Shown here: positions 26,909 to 36,404 of the stretch, piece after piece
How the letters are laid out: the number at the start of each line of letters is the position of its first letter
How positions within the stretch are numbered: position 1 is the first letter of the stretch
Source: Cupriavidus yeoncheonensis
GTDB taxonomy: Bacteria; Pseudomonadota; Gammaproteobacteria; Burkholderiales; Burkholderiaceae
DNA: 64,000 nt
Assembly: GCF_905397275.1 (NCBI RefSeq)
Contig: NZ_CAJPUY010000012.1
Location: 177,725-241,724 of the forward strand
Direction of reading: 5' to 3'
Position numbers and translations under genes: made by a program
Notes under the pieces: model-generated
Told to the model about the DNA's origin: nothing
What the model saw: only the letters and a program-made list of their open reading frames with translations
The model's database searches: none

Positions 26909-27089
26909 CTGTGTCCCCAGGAAATGGTTTGTCGTAGCCGCTGCGGTGGCGACTGCCGCGGTCATCGCCGCAGTTGCGACTGTATAGCAGGACGCGCATG
27001 GCCGCGAGCGTCCGTACGGCGGGCCCTGCGGTTTGGACAAGCCGCGACCCGCGCTGCTATATTACGGCGACGATTTCGACCCTGATTCC

Positions 27090-27353
27090 ATGGCACGCTC
27101 GCTCGCGCTTCTCGCGCTGGCCGCATCGCTTTATGGTTGCGCCGGCGCACCGTCTTTCGGATTGTTCGGCGCCTACTTCCCGCTCTGGCTGTTGAGCGCG
27201 CTGGCCGGCATCGCGGGCGCAATCGTCTCCCACCGGATCTTCGTCGCGACGGGCTGGGCAGAAATCGTCCGCGCCCAGCTTCTGGTCAACACCGCGATCG
27301 GCCTCATCCTTGCCGAACTCGTCTGGTTACTGGGTACGGGACACCTCCTATGA
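27090..27353 (+). CDS. ytcA: YtcA family small membrane lipoprotein
   Basis: 87 residues. A short lipoprotein-type signal ends in ASLYGC, followed by AGAPSFGLFGAYFPLW and two hydrophobic segments, the YtcA pattern. In E. coli ytcA sits directly upstream of mdtNOP, and the same order is seen here. The start at 27090 puts the lipobox at the expected place; an in-frame ATG at 27033 would add a hydrophilic extension. Its stop overlaps the mdtN-like start by 4 bp (ATGA). Confidence 0.78.
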   Translation: MARSLALLALAASLYGCAGAPSFGLFGAYFPLWLLSALAGIAGAIVSHRIFVATGWAEIVRAQLLVNTAIGLILAELVWLLGTGHLL

Positions 27354-28399
27354 AAATGGCCGGCGCACACAAGAGCCCGCAACGCGGCAGGCTGATCGCA
27401 CTGGTCATCGTCGTGCTGGCCATCCTGCTGTCCGTCTACGCCTACCAGCGCACCACCCGCTATCCGTCGACGGATGATGCATCGCTCGATGCCGACATGG
27501 TTCACGTGGCATCGCCCGTCGGAGGCCGCATCGCAAAGATCCACGTCTCCGAATACCAGCTGGTGGCCAAGGGCGATGTCCTGTTCGAGATCGACCCTGT
27601 GCCCTACCAGCTCGCCGTCGCGCAAGCGCGCGCCGACCTCGAGCTGGCGCAGGCCGCGCTGGGTACCCGGCGGCGGACAATCTCTACCGAGCAAGCCACG
27701 GCTGCCATCGCATCGGAACAGATCAAGCGAGCCGAACAGAACTACGCGCTGACGGCCCGCACGGTGGACCGGCTGAAGCCGCTGGTTGCCGACGGCTACG
27801 TGCCGGTGCAGCAACTCGACCAGGCACAGGTGGCACAGCGCGACGCCAGCGTGTCGCTGCGGCAGGCCAACACGCAGCGCACCGCCACGGCGCGGGCTGT
27901 CGGCAACGAAGACGACGCCACCGCCACCGTGCACGCGCGCGAGGCGGCGCTGGCCATTGCCCAGCGCGCGCTGGACGACACCACGGTCCGCGCCCCGCAC
28001 GCCGGGCGCGTCAGCGGCCTGAACGTGCTGTCGGGCGAAGTCGTGATACCCAATCAGTCCCTGTTCCTGCTGGTGCATACCGGCGAGTGGTTCGCGGTGG
28101 GCAATTTCCGCGAAACCTACCTGGCCGAAATCCGCATCGGTGACTGCGCCACGGTCTATTCCATGATCGACCGCAGCCGCCCGCTGCGTGGCAAGGTCGA
28201 GGGCATCGGCATCGGCATTACCGACACCGACCGCCTGAACCTGCCGCGCTCGCTGCCCTATGTGCAGCCGTCGGTGAACTGGGTGCGCGTGGCCAAGCGC
28301 TTCCCGGTGCGGATCCGCCTGGAAGACCCGCCCGAGACGCTGGCCCGCGTGGGCGCGAGCGCAACTGTCGAGATCCGGCATGGCGCAGCCTGCCGCTGA
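27350..28399 (+). CDS. mdtN: HlyD-type efflux adaptor, MdtN-like
   Basis: 349-residue membrane-fusion protein. A single N-terminal anchor (about 13-32), YPSTDDASLDADMVHVASPVGGRI as the first lipoyl half, a long coiled coil, then DDTTVRAPHAGRVSGLNV as the second half and a beta-barrel. It couples an inner-membrane FUSC-type component to an outer-membrane channel. The start is in the ATGA overlap with ytcA. The end overlaps the next gene by 20 bp, so translation of the operon is tightly coupled. Confidence 0.87.
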   Translation: MKMAGAHKSPQRGRLIALVIVVLAILLSVYAYQRTTRYPSTDDASLDADMVHVASPVGGRIAKIHVSEYQLVAKGDVLFEIDPVPYQLAVAQARADLELAQAALGTRRRTISTEQATAAIASEQIKRAEQNYALTARTVDRLKPLVADGYVPVQQLDQAQVAQRDASVSLRQANTQRTATARAVGNEDDATATVHAREAALAIAQRALDDTTVRAPHAGRVSGLNVLSGEVVIPNQSLFLLVHTGEWFAVGNFRETYLAEIRIGDCATVYSMIDRSRPLRGKVEGIGIGITDTDRLNLPRSLPYVQPSVNWVRVAKRFPVRIRLEDPPETLARVGASATVEIRHGAACR

Positions 28400-30386
28400 C
28401 AAGCTGCGCCTGGGCCTTGCCGACATCGGCGCCCTGCTCGCGCCAGTATCCGGCCGCGCGGCAGCCGCGACGCGCGTCACGGTCAGCAGCACGCTCACCG
28501 TGCTGGTGACCAGCCTCTACGGCACGCCCGAGGCTGCCATCTCGGCGTATGTCATCTTCTTCTTCAACCGGGCCGACCGCACCACCAGCATCATCATGAG
28601 CGTGGCAGCGCTGATACTCGTCAGCCTGATCATTGGCATAGTGATGTGGCTCGCCGGCTTCACCATCGACGACCCGATGCGCCGCGTGGCGTGCATGGCC
28701 GTCCTGTCCGCCGCCGTGCTCTTCCTGACTTCAGCCAGCAAGCTGCGCCCGGTCGGAGCCATCGTCGCCATGATCAGCGGCTTCGGGCTCGATGAACTCG
28801 GGCTCGCACCCGCGGGCGAACTCGCCACGCGCGGGCTGCTTTACGCCTGGCTGATGGTGGCGATCCCGATCGGCGTGAACGTCGTCGTCAACCTGCTGAT
28901 CGGCCCCTCCCCGCGCCGCCTGGCCACCGACCGGCTTGCGCACGGCCTGCGCCTGGCCGCACGCTGCCTGCGGGAAACACCGGGCGACGAGCGCGATGCC
29001 GACGCACTGCACACCGCGCTGCACGGGGGCGTACAGACCGTCGCCACCTGGCTGAAGCTTGCCCGGCTCGAGGGCACCCTCAACGCGCAGGATCTGCGCG
29101 CGTTGCAGCAAGCCATGGCGTCGACCATGGCAGTCCTGCTGGCCGTGGACGTCACGCGCCGGCAAGCCGTGGCGCAATTGCCGGCGGCCACCGCCGCGCC
29201 CATCGCCGCCCGGCTCGACGAGATGGCGCGCATGCTCGATGCCGGCGGCTATCCGGTAGAAGTCGGGCTGGAAGTTCCGCCGCTCGACCCTCTGACGCCG
29301 GTGCAGCAGACCGTTGTCCGGGAACTGGTCGCCGCCATCAACCGCTTTGCCGAAGTGGACGAGACTGCGCCGCCGGCCGCTGCGGAATCCGCGCGCAGTG
29401 GCTTCCTGGCCGCCGACGCGTTCACCAATCCCGCTCATGTCCGCTATGCGCTCAAGACCACGGGCGCGGCGATGTTCTGCTACCTGCTCTACCAGCAGTT
29501 GAACTGGCCAGGCATCCACACCTGCTTCATCACCTGCTATCTGGTGTCGCTCGGCACCATGGCCGAAACCATGGAAAAGCTGTCGCTGCGCCTGGCCGGC
29601 TGCATGGTCGGCGCCGCAATCGGCACGGCGGCCCTCGTGTATGTCGTGCCGGCCCTCTCGTCCATAGGCGGACTGATGCTGCTGGTCTTTGCCGGGACGT
29701 GGATTTCCGCCTGGGTGGCACAGGGCTCGCCGCGTATCGCCTACGCGGGGTTCCAGATCGCGTTTGCGTTCTACCTGTGCGTGATCCAGGGCCCCTCGCC
29801 GGACTTCGACCTGACCATCTCGCGTGACCGTGTCATCGGCGTGATGCTGGGCAATCTCGTTGTGTATCTGGTATTCGCGCGGCTCTGGCCGGTCAGCATT
29901 GCGGGCCGGGTCGAATCCGCCCTGGCGGCGCTGGTCAGCCAATGGCAGGCGCTCATCGATGCCCCGCAGGCCTCTGCGCGCCGCCAGCACGCGGCGGCTG
30001 CGCTGGCCCTGCATGGCACGATCACGCAAGACCTGATCCTAGCCCACTATGAGCCGTCGTCCGTCGGGCCAGCGCACGAGTGGGTCCACAGCCATCGCGA
30101 ACGCCTGGCAAGGCTTGACGCAATATCCGGCCCCATGTTCCTGCTGGCGGAGCGCTTCCCGGGCGACCCGGCGCTTGCGCAACGCCTGAGCCGACTGAGG
30201 ACGCCCGACATGCCTGCGCCCGACATGCGTGCGCCTGATGCGCCGGCGGCCGGGGCAACGCCCCCGGACACCGTGGAGGCCCAGGCCCGAGACGGGCTGC
30301 TCGCGATCATCGATCACCAACTTGAAACGTCCGATACGGATGTTCCGGACATGGCCACACCGTCCTCTATTCATGCGCAAACCTGA
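28380..30386 (+). CDS. mdtO: FUSC family inner-membrane protein, MdtO-like
   Basis: 668 residues with two blocks of about five to six hydrophobic segments separated by a cytoplasmic region (about residues 180-350), the layout of FUSC/aromatic-acid-exporter proteins (AaeB, MdtO). The second block, from AHVRYALKTTGAAMFCYLLY, carries the fusaric-acid-resistance-like pattern, with ISRDRVIGVMLGNLVVYLVF near its end. The C-terminal tail has a repetitive Pro-Asp-Met stretch (TPDMPAPDMRAPDAP). It overlaps mdtN-like by 20 bp and mdtP-like by 14 bp. MdtNOP in E. coli affects resistance to puromycin and acriflavine; substrates here are unknown. Confidence 0.85.
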   Translation: MAQPAADKLRLGLADIGALLAPVSGRAAAATRVTVSSTLTVLVTSLYGTPEAAISAYVIFFFNRADRTTSIIMSVAALILVSLIIGIVMWLAGFTIDDPMRRVACMAVLSAAVLFLTSASKLRPVGAIVAMISGFGLDELGLAPAGELATRGLLYAWLMVAIPIGVNVVVNLLIGPSPRRLATDRLAHGLRLAARCLRETPGDERDADALHTALHGGVQTVATWLKLARLEGTLNAQDLRALQQAMASTMAVLLAVDVTRRQAVAQLPAATAAPIAARLDEMARMLDAGGYPVEVGLEVPPLDPLTPVQQTVVRELVAAINRFAEVDETAPPAAAESARSGFLAADAFTNPAHVRYALKTTGAAMFCYLLYQQLNWPGIHTCFITCYLVSLGTMAETMEKLSLRLAGCMVGAAIGTAALVYVVPALSSIGGLMLLVFAGTWISAWVAQGSPRIAYAGFQIAFAFYLCVIQGPSPDFDLTISRDRVIGVMLGNLVVYLVFARLWPVSIAGRVESALAALVSQWQALIDAPQASARRQHAAAALALHGTITQDLILAHYEPSSVGPAHEWVHSHRERLARLDAISGPMFLLAERFPGDPALAQRLSRLRTPDMPAPDMRAPDAPAAGATPPDTVEAQARDGLLAIIDHQLETSDTDVPDMATPSSIHAQT

Positions 30387-31923
30387 TTCCCTGGCCGCGC
30401 TGGCAGTGGCCGCCGTAACGCTGGCCGGCTGCGCCACGGCATCGCTCGAACTGGCTCCCGAGCAGCCTGACCGGCCCTGGCAGCCGGCCACGGCGGCATC
30501 CGGCGAGATCGTGCCAGGCCGAAAGCAGCCGGGGCCGCCACCGCTCGACTACACGCTTCCGGCAAACCCCGCGCTGGCATCGATCGCTCCGCCAGCGGTG
30601 CTCGATCCCGCCAACGCCTATACGCTGCCCGAACTGATCGACATGGCGGAGTCGACCAACCCGCTGACGCGCATTGCCTGGAACGATGCACGCAATGCTG
30701 CCCTGGCCGCCGGCATTGCCAAGAGCAGCTACCTGCCGTACATCTCCGCCGCGGCGATGGGCGGATACCAGAGCGGGCACAGCTCGACATCGACGGCGCT
30801 GGGCCAGCTGGCCGCGAACTCATCCACGCACGGCGCAATCTCGGTGCTGTCGCTGCAGTGGCTGCTGTTCGACTTCGGCGAGCGCTCGGGCCTGGTCGAC
30901 GCCGCCGAGCAGCTGTCGGTTGCCGCGAACATTGCCTTCACGGCGATACACCAGAAAATCATCCACGACGTCAGCGTCTCGTACTACCGCTACCAGGCGG
31001 CGCGCACACGTGCCGGTACGGTGCAGAAGGCCATGGACAACGCTGACGCGGTCCTGGCTGCGGCCAGGGCGCGCCAGCAGCGCGGCCTCGGCACCACGGT
31101 CGAGGTGGCCCAGGCCACGCAGAACCTTGCGCAGAACAGGCTCGCGATGGTGCAGGCACAAGGCGCCGAGACCGATGCCTACCTGGCGCTGGTCACTGCC
31201 ATCGGCATCTCCCCCCTGTCCCGGCCACGCATTGCGGAGATGCCATTGCGGCCGCTGCCCCCGTCGCTCCGCAACTCGGTCGAAGAGATCGTCGAGACCG
31301 CCATCGCGCGGCGGCCCGACGTGCTGGGAGCCTATGCGGTGGAACGTGCCAGCCAGGCCAGGGTAAGGTCGGCGGAGGCCGCCTTCATGCCGAAGGTGTT
31401 CCTGTCGGCCTTTTCCTCGTACGCGTCGGGCGGTTCGTCGATTTCGGCGATTCCGTCCGTCGGCCAGCAGCCGCCGACGGTCAACCTGAGCGGTTACCGC
31501 TACGGCGCGAGTGTCTTCCTGGGTGTGACGGTACCGATCTACGACGGCGGGCTGCGTTCCGCAGCACTGGCCCAGGCCCGCAACGACGCCGACAGCGCGT
31601 CGGCGAAACTGACCCGCGCGAAAGAAGAGTCCGTGCGGCAGGTGGTGGTCAGCCAGAGCGCGCTGGAATCGAGCCTGGCCGCGTATGACGCGGCCAGGGC
31701 GCTGGCCGATGCGGCCCGGGTCACCTATGACGCGGCCTTCGCCGCCTACCGCAAGGGCGTCGGTTCGGTGACGGAGGCCAACCTCGCGCAGAACCAGCTG
31801 CTGCTTGCGCAGAACGCCTCGGCCGACGCCTACAGCGGCGCGCTCGCCGCGGCGGCGGCCCTGGCGCTCGCCACCGGCTCGATCGGTTCGATTCGCGATG
31901 GCGCCGCGTGGTCTGCACGGTAG
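30373..31923 (+). CDS. mdtP: Outer-membrane factor lipoprotein, MdtP-like
   Basis: 516-residue TolC/NodT-type channel with lipobox TLAGC (lipidated Cys near residue 20). Two repeats are visible: YTLPELIDMAESTNPLTRIA and, in the second, EIVETAIARRPDVLGAYAVE followed by AFMPKVFLSAF. The N-terminal 90 residues are longer and more proline-rich than in pump-linked OprM proteins. The start at 30373 lies inside the mdtO-like gene and places the lipobox correctly. It ends the ytcA-mdtNOP-type operon. Confidence 0.87.
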   Translation: MRKPDSLAALAVAAVTLAGCATASLELAPEQPDRPWQPATAASGEIVPGRKQPGPPPLDYTLPANPALASIAPPAVLDPANAYTLPELIDMAESTNPLTRIAWNDARNAALAAGIAKSSYLPYISAAAMGGYQSGHSSTSTALGQLAANSSTHGAISVLSLQWLLFDFGERSGLVDAAEQLSVAANIAFTAIHQKIIHDVSVSYYRYQAARTRAGTVQKAMDNADAVLAAARARQQRGLGTTVEVAQATQNLAQNRLAMVQAQGAETDAYLALVTAIGISPLSRPRIAEMPLRPLPPSLRNSVEEIVETAIARRPDVLGAYAVERASQARVRSAEAAFMPKVFLSAFSSYASGGSSISAIPSVGQQPPTVNLSGYRYGASVFLGVTVPIYDGGLRSAALAQARNDADSASAKLTRAKEESVRQVVVSQSALESSLAAYDAARALADAARVTYDAAFAAYRKGVGSVTEANLAQNQLLLAQNASADAYSGALAAAAALALATGSIGSIRDGAAWSAR

Positions 31924-31945
31924 GCGCCGATCGACCGTCGCCGGA

Positions 31946-33451
31946 TTACCAGAATCCCAGAATCTTCCACCAGACGCCACCCACCACGGTGAAGATGATC
32001 AGCTCCAGCACGCACATCACCGCGCCGACCCGCCACCACTGCCCCAACGTGGTATAGCCGCTGCCGAAAATGATTGGCGACGTGCCGGTGGCGTAGTGGG
32101 TCAGCGTCATCATGATCGCGGAGCCGGCCACCATCATCAGCATGAAAGGCGGGACATAGGGCGGCGGGATCAGGTGGGCACCCACGGTAAGAAAGGCCAG
32201 CATCATCGCGCTGATATGTGCCGTCGTACTCGCGAACAGGTAGTGGGAAAACACGAACGCCAGCACCAGCACGGCGGCAGTCGGGAGCCAGCCTACCCCA
32301 CTGGCGACGATGGCATCGCGCATATTGTTCGAGAACCATGCAATGACGCCAAGTTTGTTGAGCTGCTCGGCAAGCATCACCAGGGCGCCAAACCAGACCA
32401 GGGTGTCCCAGGCGCTCTTTTCCGACAGCACGTCGTCCCAGTCGAGCGTGCCGGTGATGATCAAGGCGAAGAGGCCGAGAAAGGCGACCACGGTCGGGTC
32501 GAGCGTGGCCGCCGGGCCAAAGATCATGGCCGGCACGTTGGCCCACAGCACCAGCATCCCGGCGAAGACGCCCATCATGACCCGCTCTTTGCCGCTTAGC
32601 GGGCCCATGCGGGCAAGTTCGGCCTTGGCGTAGTCGATCGCATTAGGCGTCGCCTTCAACTCTGGCGGGCACAGCACGAAAATGACAAGCGGCATCAGGA
32701 GCAGGCAGAGCAGGCCAGGCACCAGCATGCACAGCGCCCAGGTGGTCCAGCTCAGGTGCAGCGACTGTCCGCTAGCCTTGGCCACGTAGTCGACGACCAG
32801 GGGATTCGGCGCGGTGGCTGTCACGAACATGGCCGAAGTGATCGGGTTCGCGTGGTAGTTGACCAGTGCCAGATAGGTGCCGACCTTGCCCTGTGTCCCC
32901 TTGGCGGGATCGGAGTCGAAAGCGCCGGCGATCGAGCGCATGATCGGATGCACGATGCCGCCGCCGCGCGCGGTGTTGCTGGGCGTGAATGGCGCCAGCA
33001 CCAGCTCGCAGATCGCCAGGCCATAGCCGATGCCAATGGTGCGCTTGCCCAACAGCTCGATGAACATCAGGCCGATGCGACTGCCCAGCCCGGTCTTCTT
33101 CAGCCCGCGCGAGATCAGGATCGCCACGACGATCAGCCAGATCAGCGGATTCGAGAAGCTGCTGAGCGCATCGGCGATGGCCCCCTTGGACGAGTTCGAG
33201 GTCACCTGCGCCAGTGACACGATCACGATCGCCATCATCGCCATGACGCCGATCGGCATCACCTTGAGAATGATTGCGACAATGGTGGTCAGGAAGATGG
33301 CCACCAGGTCCCAGGCGTTTGACTTCAAGCCGGCCGGCGGCGGGATCAGCAGCAGCGTGACCAGCACGACCGTGCTGATGATGGCCGGCGTCAGCCGGAA
33401 CGGTACCACCGACATGAAGTAGCGATACGTCGCCACGATCTTTGCGAGCAT
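31946..33451 (-). CDS. DASS/SLC13-type dicarboxylate transporter
   Basis: 501-residue polytopic protein of the divalent anion:sodium symporter group, close to the bacterial 2-oxoglutarate/malate translocator branch. Key blocks are SSFSNPLIWLIVVAILISRG, the substrate-site segments APFTPSNTARGGGIVHPI and SHYLFASTTAHISAM, and HYATGTSPIIFGSGYTTLGQWW. The ATG follows CGGGGAGGTTCAGGA, deciding the start. It imports or exchanges C4/C5 dicarboxylates or tartrate-like acids. It is convergent with the mdtP-like gene, 22 bp apart. Confidence 0.88.
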   Translation of the reverse strand: MLAKIVATYRYFMSVVPFRLTPAIISTVVLVTLLLIPPPAGLKSNAWDLVAIFLTTIVAIILKVMPIGVMAMMAIVIVSLAQVTSNSSKGAIADALSSFSNPLIWLIVVAILISRGLKKTGLGSRIGLMFIELLGKRTIGIGYGLAICELVLAPFTPSNTARGGGIVHPIMRSIAGAFDSDPAKGTQGKVGTYLALVNYHANPITSAMFVTATAPNPLVVDYVAKASGQSLHLSWTTWALCMLVPGLLCLLLMPLVIFVLCPPELKATPNAIDYAKAELARMGPLSGKERVMMGVFAGMLVLWANVPAMIFGPAATLDPTVVAFLGLFALIITGTLDWDDVLSEKSAWDTLVWFGALVMLAEQLNKLGVIAWFSNNMRDAIVASGVGWLPTAAVLVLAFVFSHYLFASTTAHISAMMLAFLTVGAHLIPPPYVPPFMLMMVAGSAIMMTLTHYATGTSPIIFGSGYTTLGQWWRVGAVMCVLELIIFTVVGGVWWKILGFW

Positions 33452-33691
33452 TCCTGAACCTCCCCGAAACGGACACGCGGGATCAAGACAGCCGAAGTCC
33501 CCGCGCAAATCGACGCGAATTGAGCGCGTCCCCGCGACGTAGCACGCTTCCAAAGCATGGAAATCGTGACCGATGTACTTTGCGAGCAGAAGTGAATCTT
33601 TTCGACGGCAAGATGAAAAGATTACAAGGGCGATTTTTCTGGTGACAGTTCAATCGCCTTCGGGGTGCCAGACCATCAGGGCCGGTGCGCC

Positions 33692-34651
33692 CTACCGCAG
33701 GCCAAGCGTGAACGGCAACAGCAGTGCATTCACGAGAAGCAGGCCATACGTGATCTTCATGACCGCAGGCATCCGGCGGGGCTTCACGCCCTGGCCTGCG
33801 CGGGGCACGGCCCGTCTGCGCTTCCACACAACGCCTGCTCCCAGGCCAAGGACCGCAAGACCGGAGAGCAGGCTTTCCATGAGCAGAGGCTCCGGCCCAC
33901 GCTTCGCGCCGGGTTGGGGCGACACCATGGAAACAGGCACAGCGGTGGCGTTTGCGTCAGGCACGAGATCCAGTGCGGTCGCAGCGGATGTCCTGTGCGC
34001 AATGGATACCGGGTGAGTGACTGCCCGCCCGGAAGCCACGGACGCATCAGGAGCGATGTAGGCATCAGGAGCGATGGAGGCATAAGGAGCGATGGAGGCA
34101 TCAGCAGCGGCGGATGCCACGTTAGCGCTGGTCGCCGGAGCGGGCGCGGAAGCCGGCGTACCACGCGATGCGGGCTTCGCTGGCGGGGGGAGCGGCCGTG
34201 AGGCCGCCTCATGTCTTGCCGCGAGCGGATTCTCGGTGGCACCTTGTCGGGCCACGGCCGGTTTTTTCGGCATCGCGTCGCGCTGCCGCCAGAACTGATG
34301 GAAGACACCGTCCAGGCATCGCACGGAGTCGCAGGCATCACGCCTGGCGCGCCACGCCGCGATGTCGGCGGCCTGCATCGTGCCGTTGCGCAGCATCTTC
34401 TGCTGTTCGCCATAGATGCGCTCATAGCGCTGCGACAGCATGGTGTACTCGCAGATCAGGTGGCCCTTGCGGGCGCCTGCATGCGGCCGCGCTTCGCATC
34501 CCACGCCGCTGCCGTAGGGCTCCTCGCAACGGGCCGCCGGGCCGCCCAACGGGGCGTTGCACGGGATATCCGACGCGCGCGCGCCTTGCACTGCCAACAA
34601 AGCCAGCAGCCCTGCCGGAATCTGGATCAGGCGCCGATTGGGTCTCATCAT
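33692..34651 (-). CDS. LprI-like domain protein with repeat linker and membrane tail
   Basis: 319 residues: signal peptide (about 1-27), a cysteine-rich N-terminal domain like the gene at 22122 (ICEYTMLSQRYERIYGEQQ, then WRARRDACDSVRCLD and VFHQFWRQ), a long Ala/Pro-rich linker, a transmembrane segment (SLLSGLAVLGLGAGVVW) with a basic stop, and a last hydrophobic segment (ITYGLLLVNALLLPFTLGL). The linker holds a six-residue repeat (SIAPDA-type). The start at MMRPNRR follows GAGGGCTGACG. Function unknown; possibly a tethered envelope protein with the LprI-like head in the periplasm. Confidence 0.68.
   Translation of the reverse strand: MMRPNRRLIQIPAGLLALLAVQGARASDIPCNAPLGGPAARCEEPYGSGVGCEARPHAGARKGHLICEYTMLSQRYERIYGEQQKMLRNGTMQAADIAAWRARRDACDSVRCLDGVFHQFWRQRDAMPKKPAVARQGATENPLAARHEAASRPLPPPAKPASRGTPASAPAPATSANVASAAADASIAPYASIAPDAYIAPDASVASGRAVTHPVSIAHRTSAATALDLVPDANATAVPVSMVSPQPGAKRGPEPLLMESLLSGLAVLGLGAGVVWKRRRAVPRAGQGVKPRRMPAVMKITYGLLLVNALLLPFTLGLR
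34043..34096 (-). repeat. 18-bp tandem repeat inside a coding region
   Basis: Three near-identical copies of an 18-bp unit (GGCATCAGGAGCGATGGA on the plus strand) encode SIAPYA-SIAPDA-YIAPDA in the linker of the LprI-like protein. The last copy has one or two substitutions. Such repeats can change length by slippage. Confidence 0.75.
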
Positions 34652-34849
34652 CGTCAGCCCTCGAAGCGGCGATGCGGACTTTAACGGTAGTCGATGGTTT
34701 GCCGGCACCCCAGACTCTCATTGCGGCCTGTGTGCGGTAGGCCACCTGGCATGCCATCGCAGGCGGCAAATGTGAATTGCCGGCCTCGTGCTGGCGCAAG
34801 GACCCGGCCGCAACCTGGCGCCTGCAGCACATAGGGCCCTTCCGGGCCC

Positions 34850-35350
34850 TTCGCTCACTGGTCGCCCTGGCTCCCGAGCGCCTCACGATCTCCGCCCACT
34901 TCCTTCCTTCGGCGGCGCTGTACTGGGCAAAATCCCGACGCGAGGACCCGACCGGCTCCGCGCCCATGTCGGCGTACTGCGGCCGCACGTCGGGCCGCGG
35001 CGGCGACATGCGTGGCCAGCTTTACGACGATGGTCACCGGGGTACCGCGTGGCGCCCACAGGCCATACCACGTGCTGATATTGAAGCCGGGCAGGCCTGA
35101 TTCCGCGACGGTGGGCACATCGGGCAAGGCCGTGGCCCGCCGCGCGGTCGTCACGGCACGGCACGCAGCTTGCCGGACTTGATGAACGGCATGGCGGACG
35201 GCATCGAGTCGAACATCAGCTGGATCTGTCCGCCCATCAGGTCGGTCAGCGCGGCGCGCTGCCCTTGTATGAAAATCAAGCGGGAAGTATCGGCGGGGGC
35301 GCCCCCGCTTCTGACCAGGTGGCCAAGTCTTGCCACGAAGCAGATGTCCA
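34850..35350 (-). pseudogene. Decayed Bug/TctC substrate-binding protein gene
   Basis: Fragments of one Bug-type binding protein occur on the minus strand in different frames and in the correct order: ALTDLMGGQIQLMFDSMPSA with FIKSGKLRAV (35151-35290), then ALPDVPTVAESGLPGFNIST and WYGLWAPRGTP (34990-35150), then AEPVGSSRRDFAQYSAAEGR with KWAEIVRRSGA (34850-34960). At least two frameshifts separate them, and the N-terminal half is not recognisable upstream. The intact homologue at 36405 shows what the gene once looked like, though this copy is divergent from it. Confidence 0.75.
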
Positions 35351-36404
35351 GTGCTGATAGCACCATGTCACGCCCTGATCCGGCGGTGGCGCATCGGTCG
35401 GTGCCTCACCCGCACGGTAGGCCAGTGCTGACAGCACCAGCGCCGTGCGCCGCATCGAATACCGGTCCCGCAGCGGCAGCATGGCATGGACTGGCCACCA
35501 TTGCGGGGGGAGCGTCGAGGCGCCGGCATAGGCCAACCCGCAGTGGCACCAACCGGTAGCCGATAACTGCCACAGCCAGCGAGGTTCGGAGCGAGGCATC
35601 GTCGAGCGGTTCTTTGTATTGTTCACTTATTGCTTCTCGTTGTGCAGTTCATCCAGGGAGAACCTCATGACCGCCGTGCTCACCAAGTCCGTCATCCCGG
35701 CAATCGGCATCCGGGCCGAGTAGCGCCAAAGTCAGTCAAGCAGAAACGGCATGCCTGGATGTCTTCCGGAGTCAGGGCCTCATCACGCTCAACCTTGTCG
35801 GCGTTCACTGGGGCGGCATCGCGACGCATAGCAATTCCCACAGCGCTGGATTAAACGACCTCGTTTGTCGTTATGTCTCTAGGATTAGTCCTAACTCTCG
35901 CAATTCCTCTGCGATATTCACGAGAAGCTTGATCTGGCGGGAAGTTGCGCATTCACGTACACAAGCGACCTATCCACATGAGCGGTGGTCGGTCGATAGG
36001 ATTAATTTGAGAATGCGTGTGGAAGCTTCAGATCCACAAATTGCGCGGACGCGTGAAGGCCACGATTGCGACGCTATCGGAATACTGAGGGGGGACGGTG
36101 CGAATGCTAAAGATGGCCGGATCGTCGGTCCGGCCATCGGGTATTCAGTGGAGCGCGCGACACTCGCGCAAATTGCTCAGCACATCCCAACACTCGACGC
36201 TAACGGAGCGCCTTCGAGCGTGACCTGACGGCGCCCAACCGGTATCCGATGCTCACGACGCGCACGCTGATGGACTTCATCCGTGAGCATCTGGAAAGGC
36301 AGGCGGTGAACTTGGGGGCGGGTGCAGTCTGCAGGGCCGGAAGTCTCTCCCACAGAGCTGCGCGAGAAATAACGCCGCCGGCAGCGCAAGCACGCCCGGG
36401 GGTA
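35351..36404. other. Gene-poor 1-kb stretch between decayed and intact Bug genes
   Basis: No convincing gene in 1054 bp. GC content falls between about 35850 and 36100. A TAGGA-TTAG-TCCTA inverted repeat lies near 35880-35893. At 36218-36300 the plus strand reads ERDLTAPNRYPMLTTRTLMD then FIREHLERQ, faintly like the C-terminal end of a LysR regulator, but no upstream part is found. The stretch looks like eroded former coding DNA. Confidence 0.45.

Noticed and set aside
35929..36228. Plus-strand open frame of 99 codons in the gene-poor stretch
   Set aside because: No family features and no ribosome-binding site; kept only as part of the gene-poor region.
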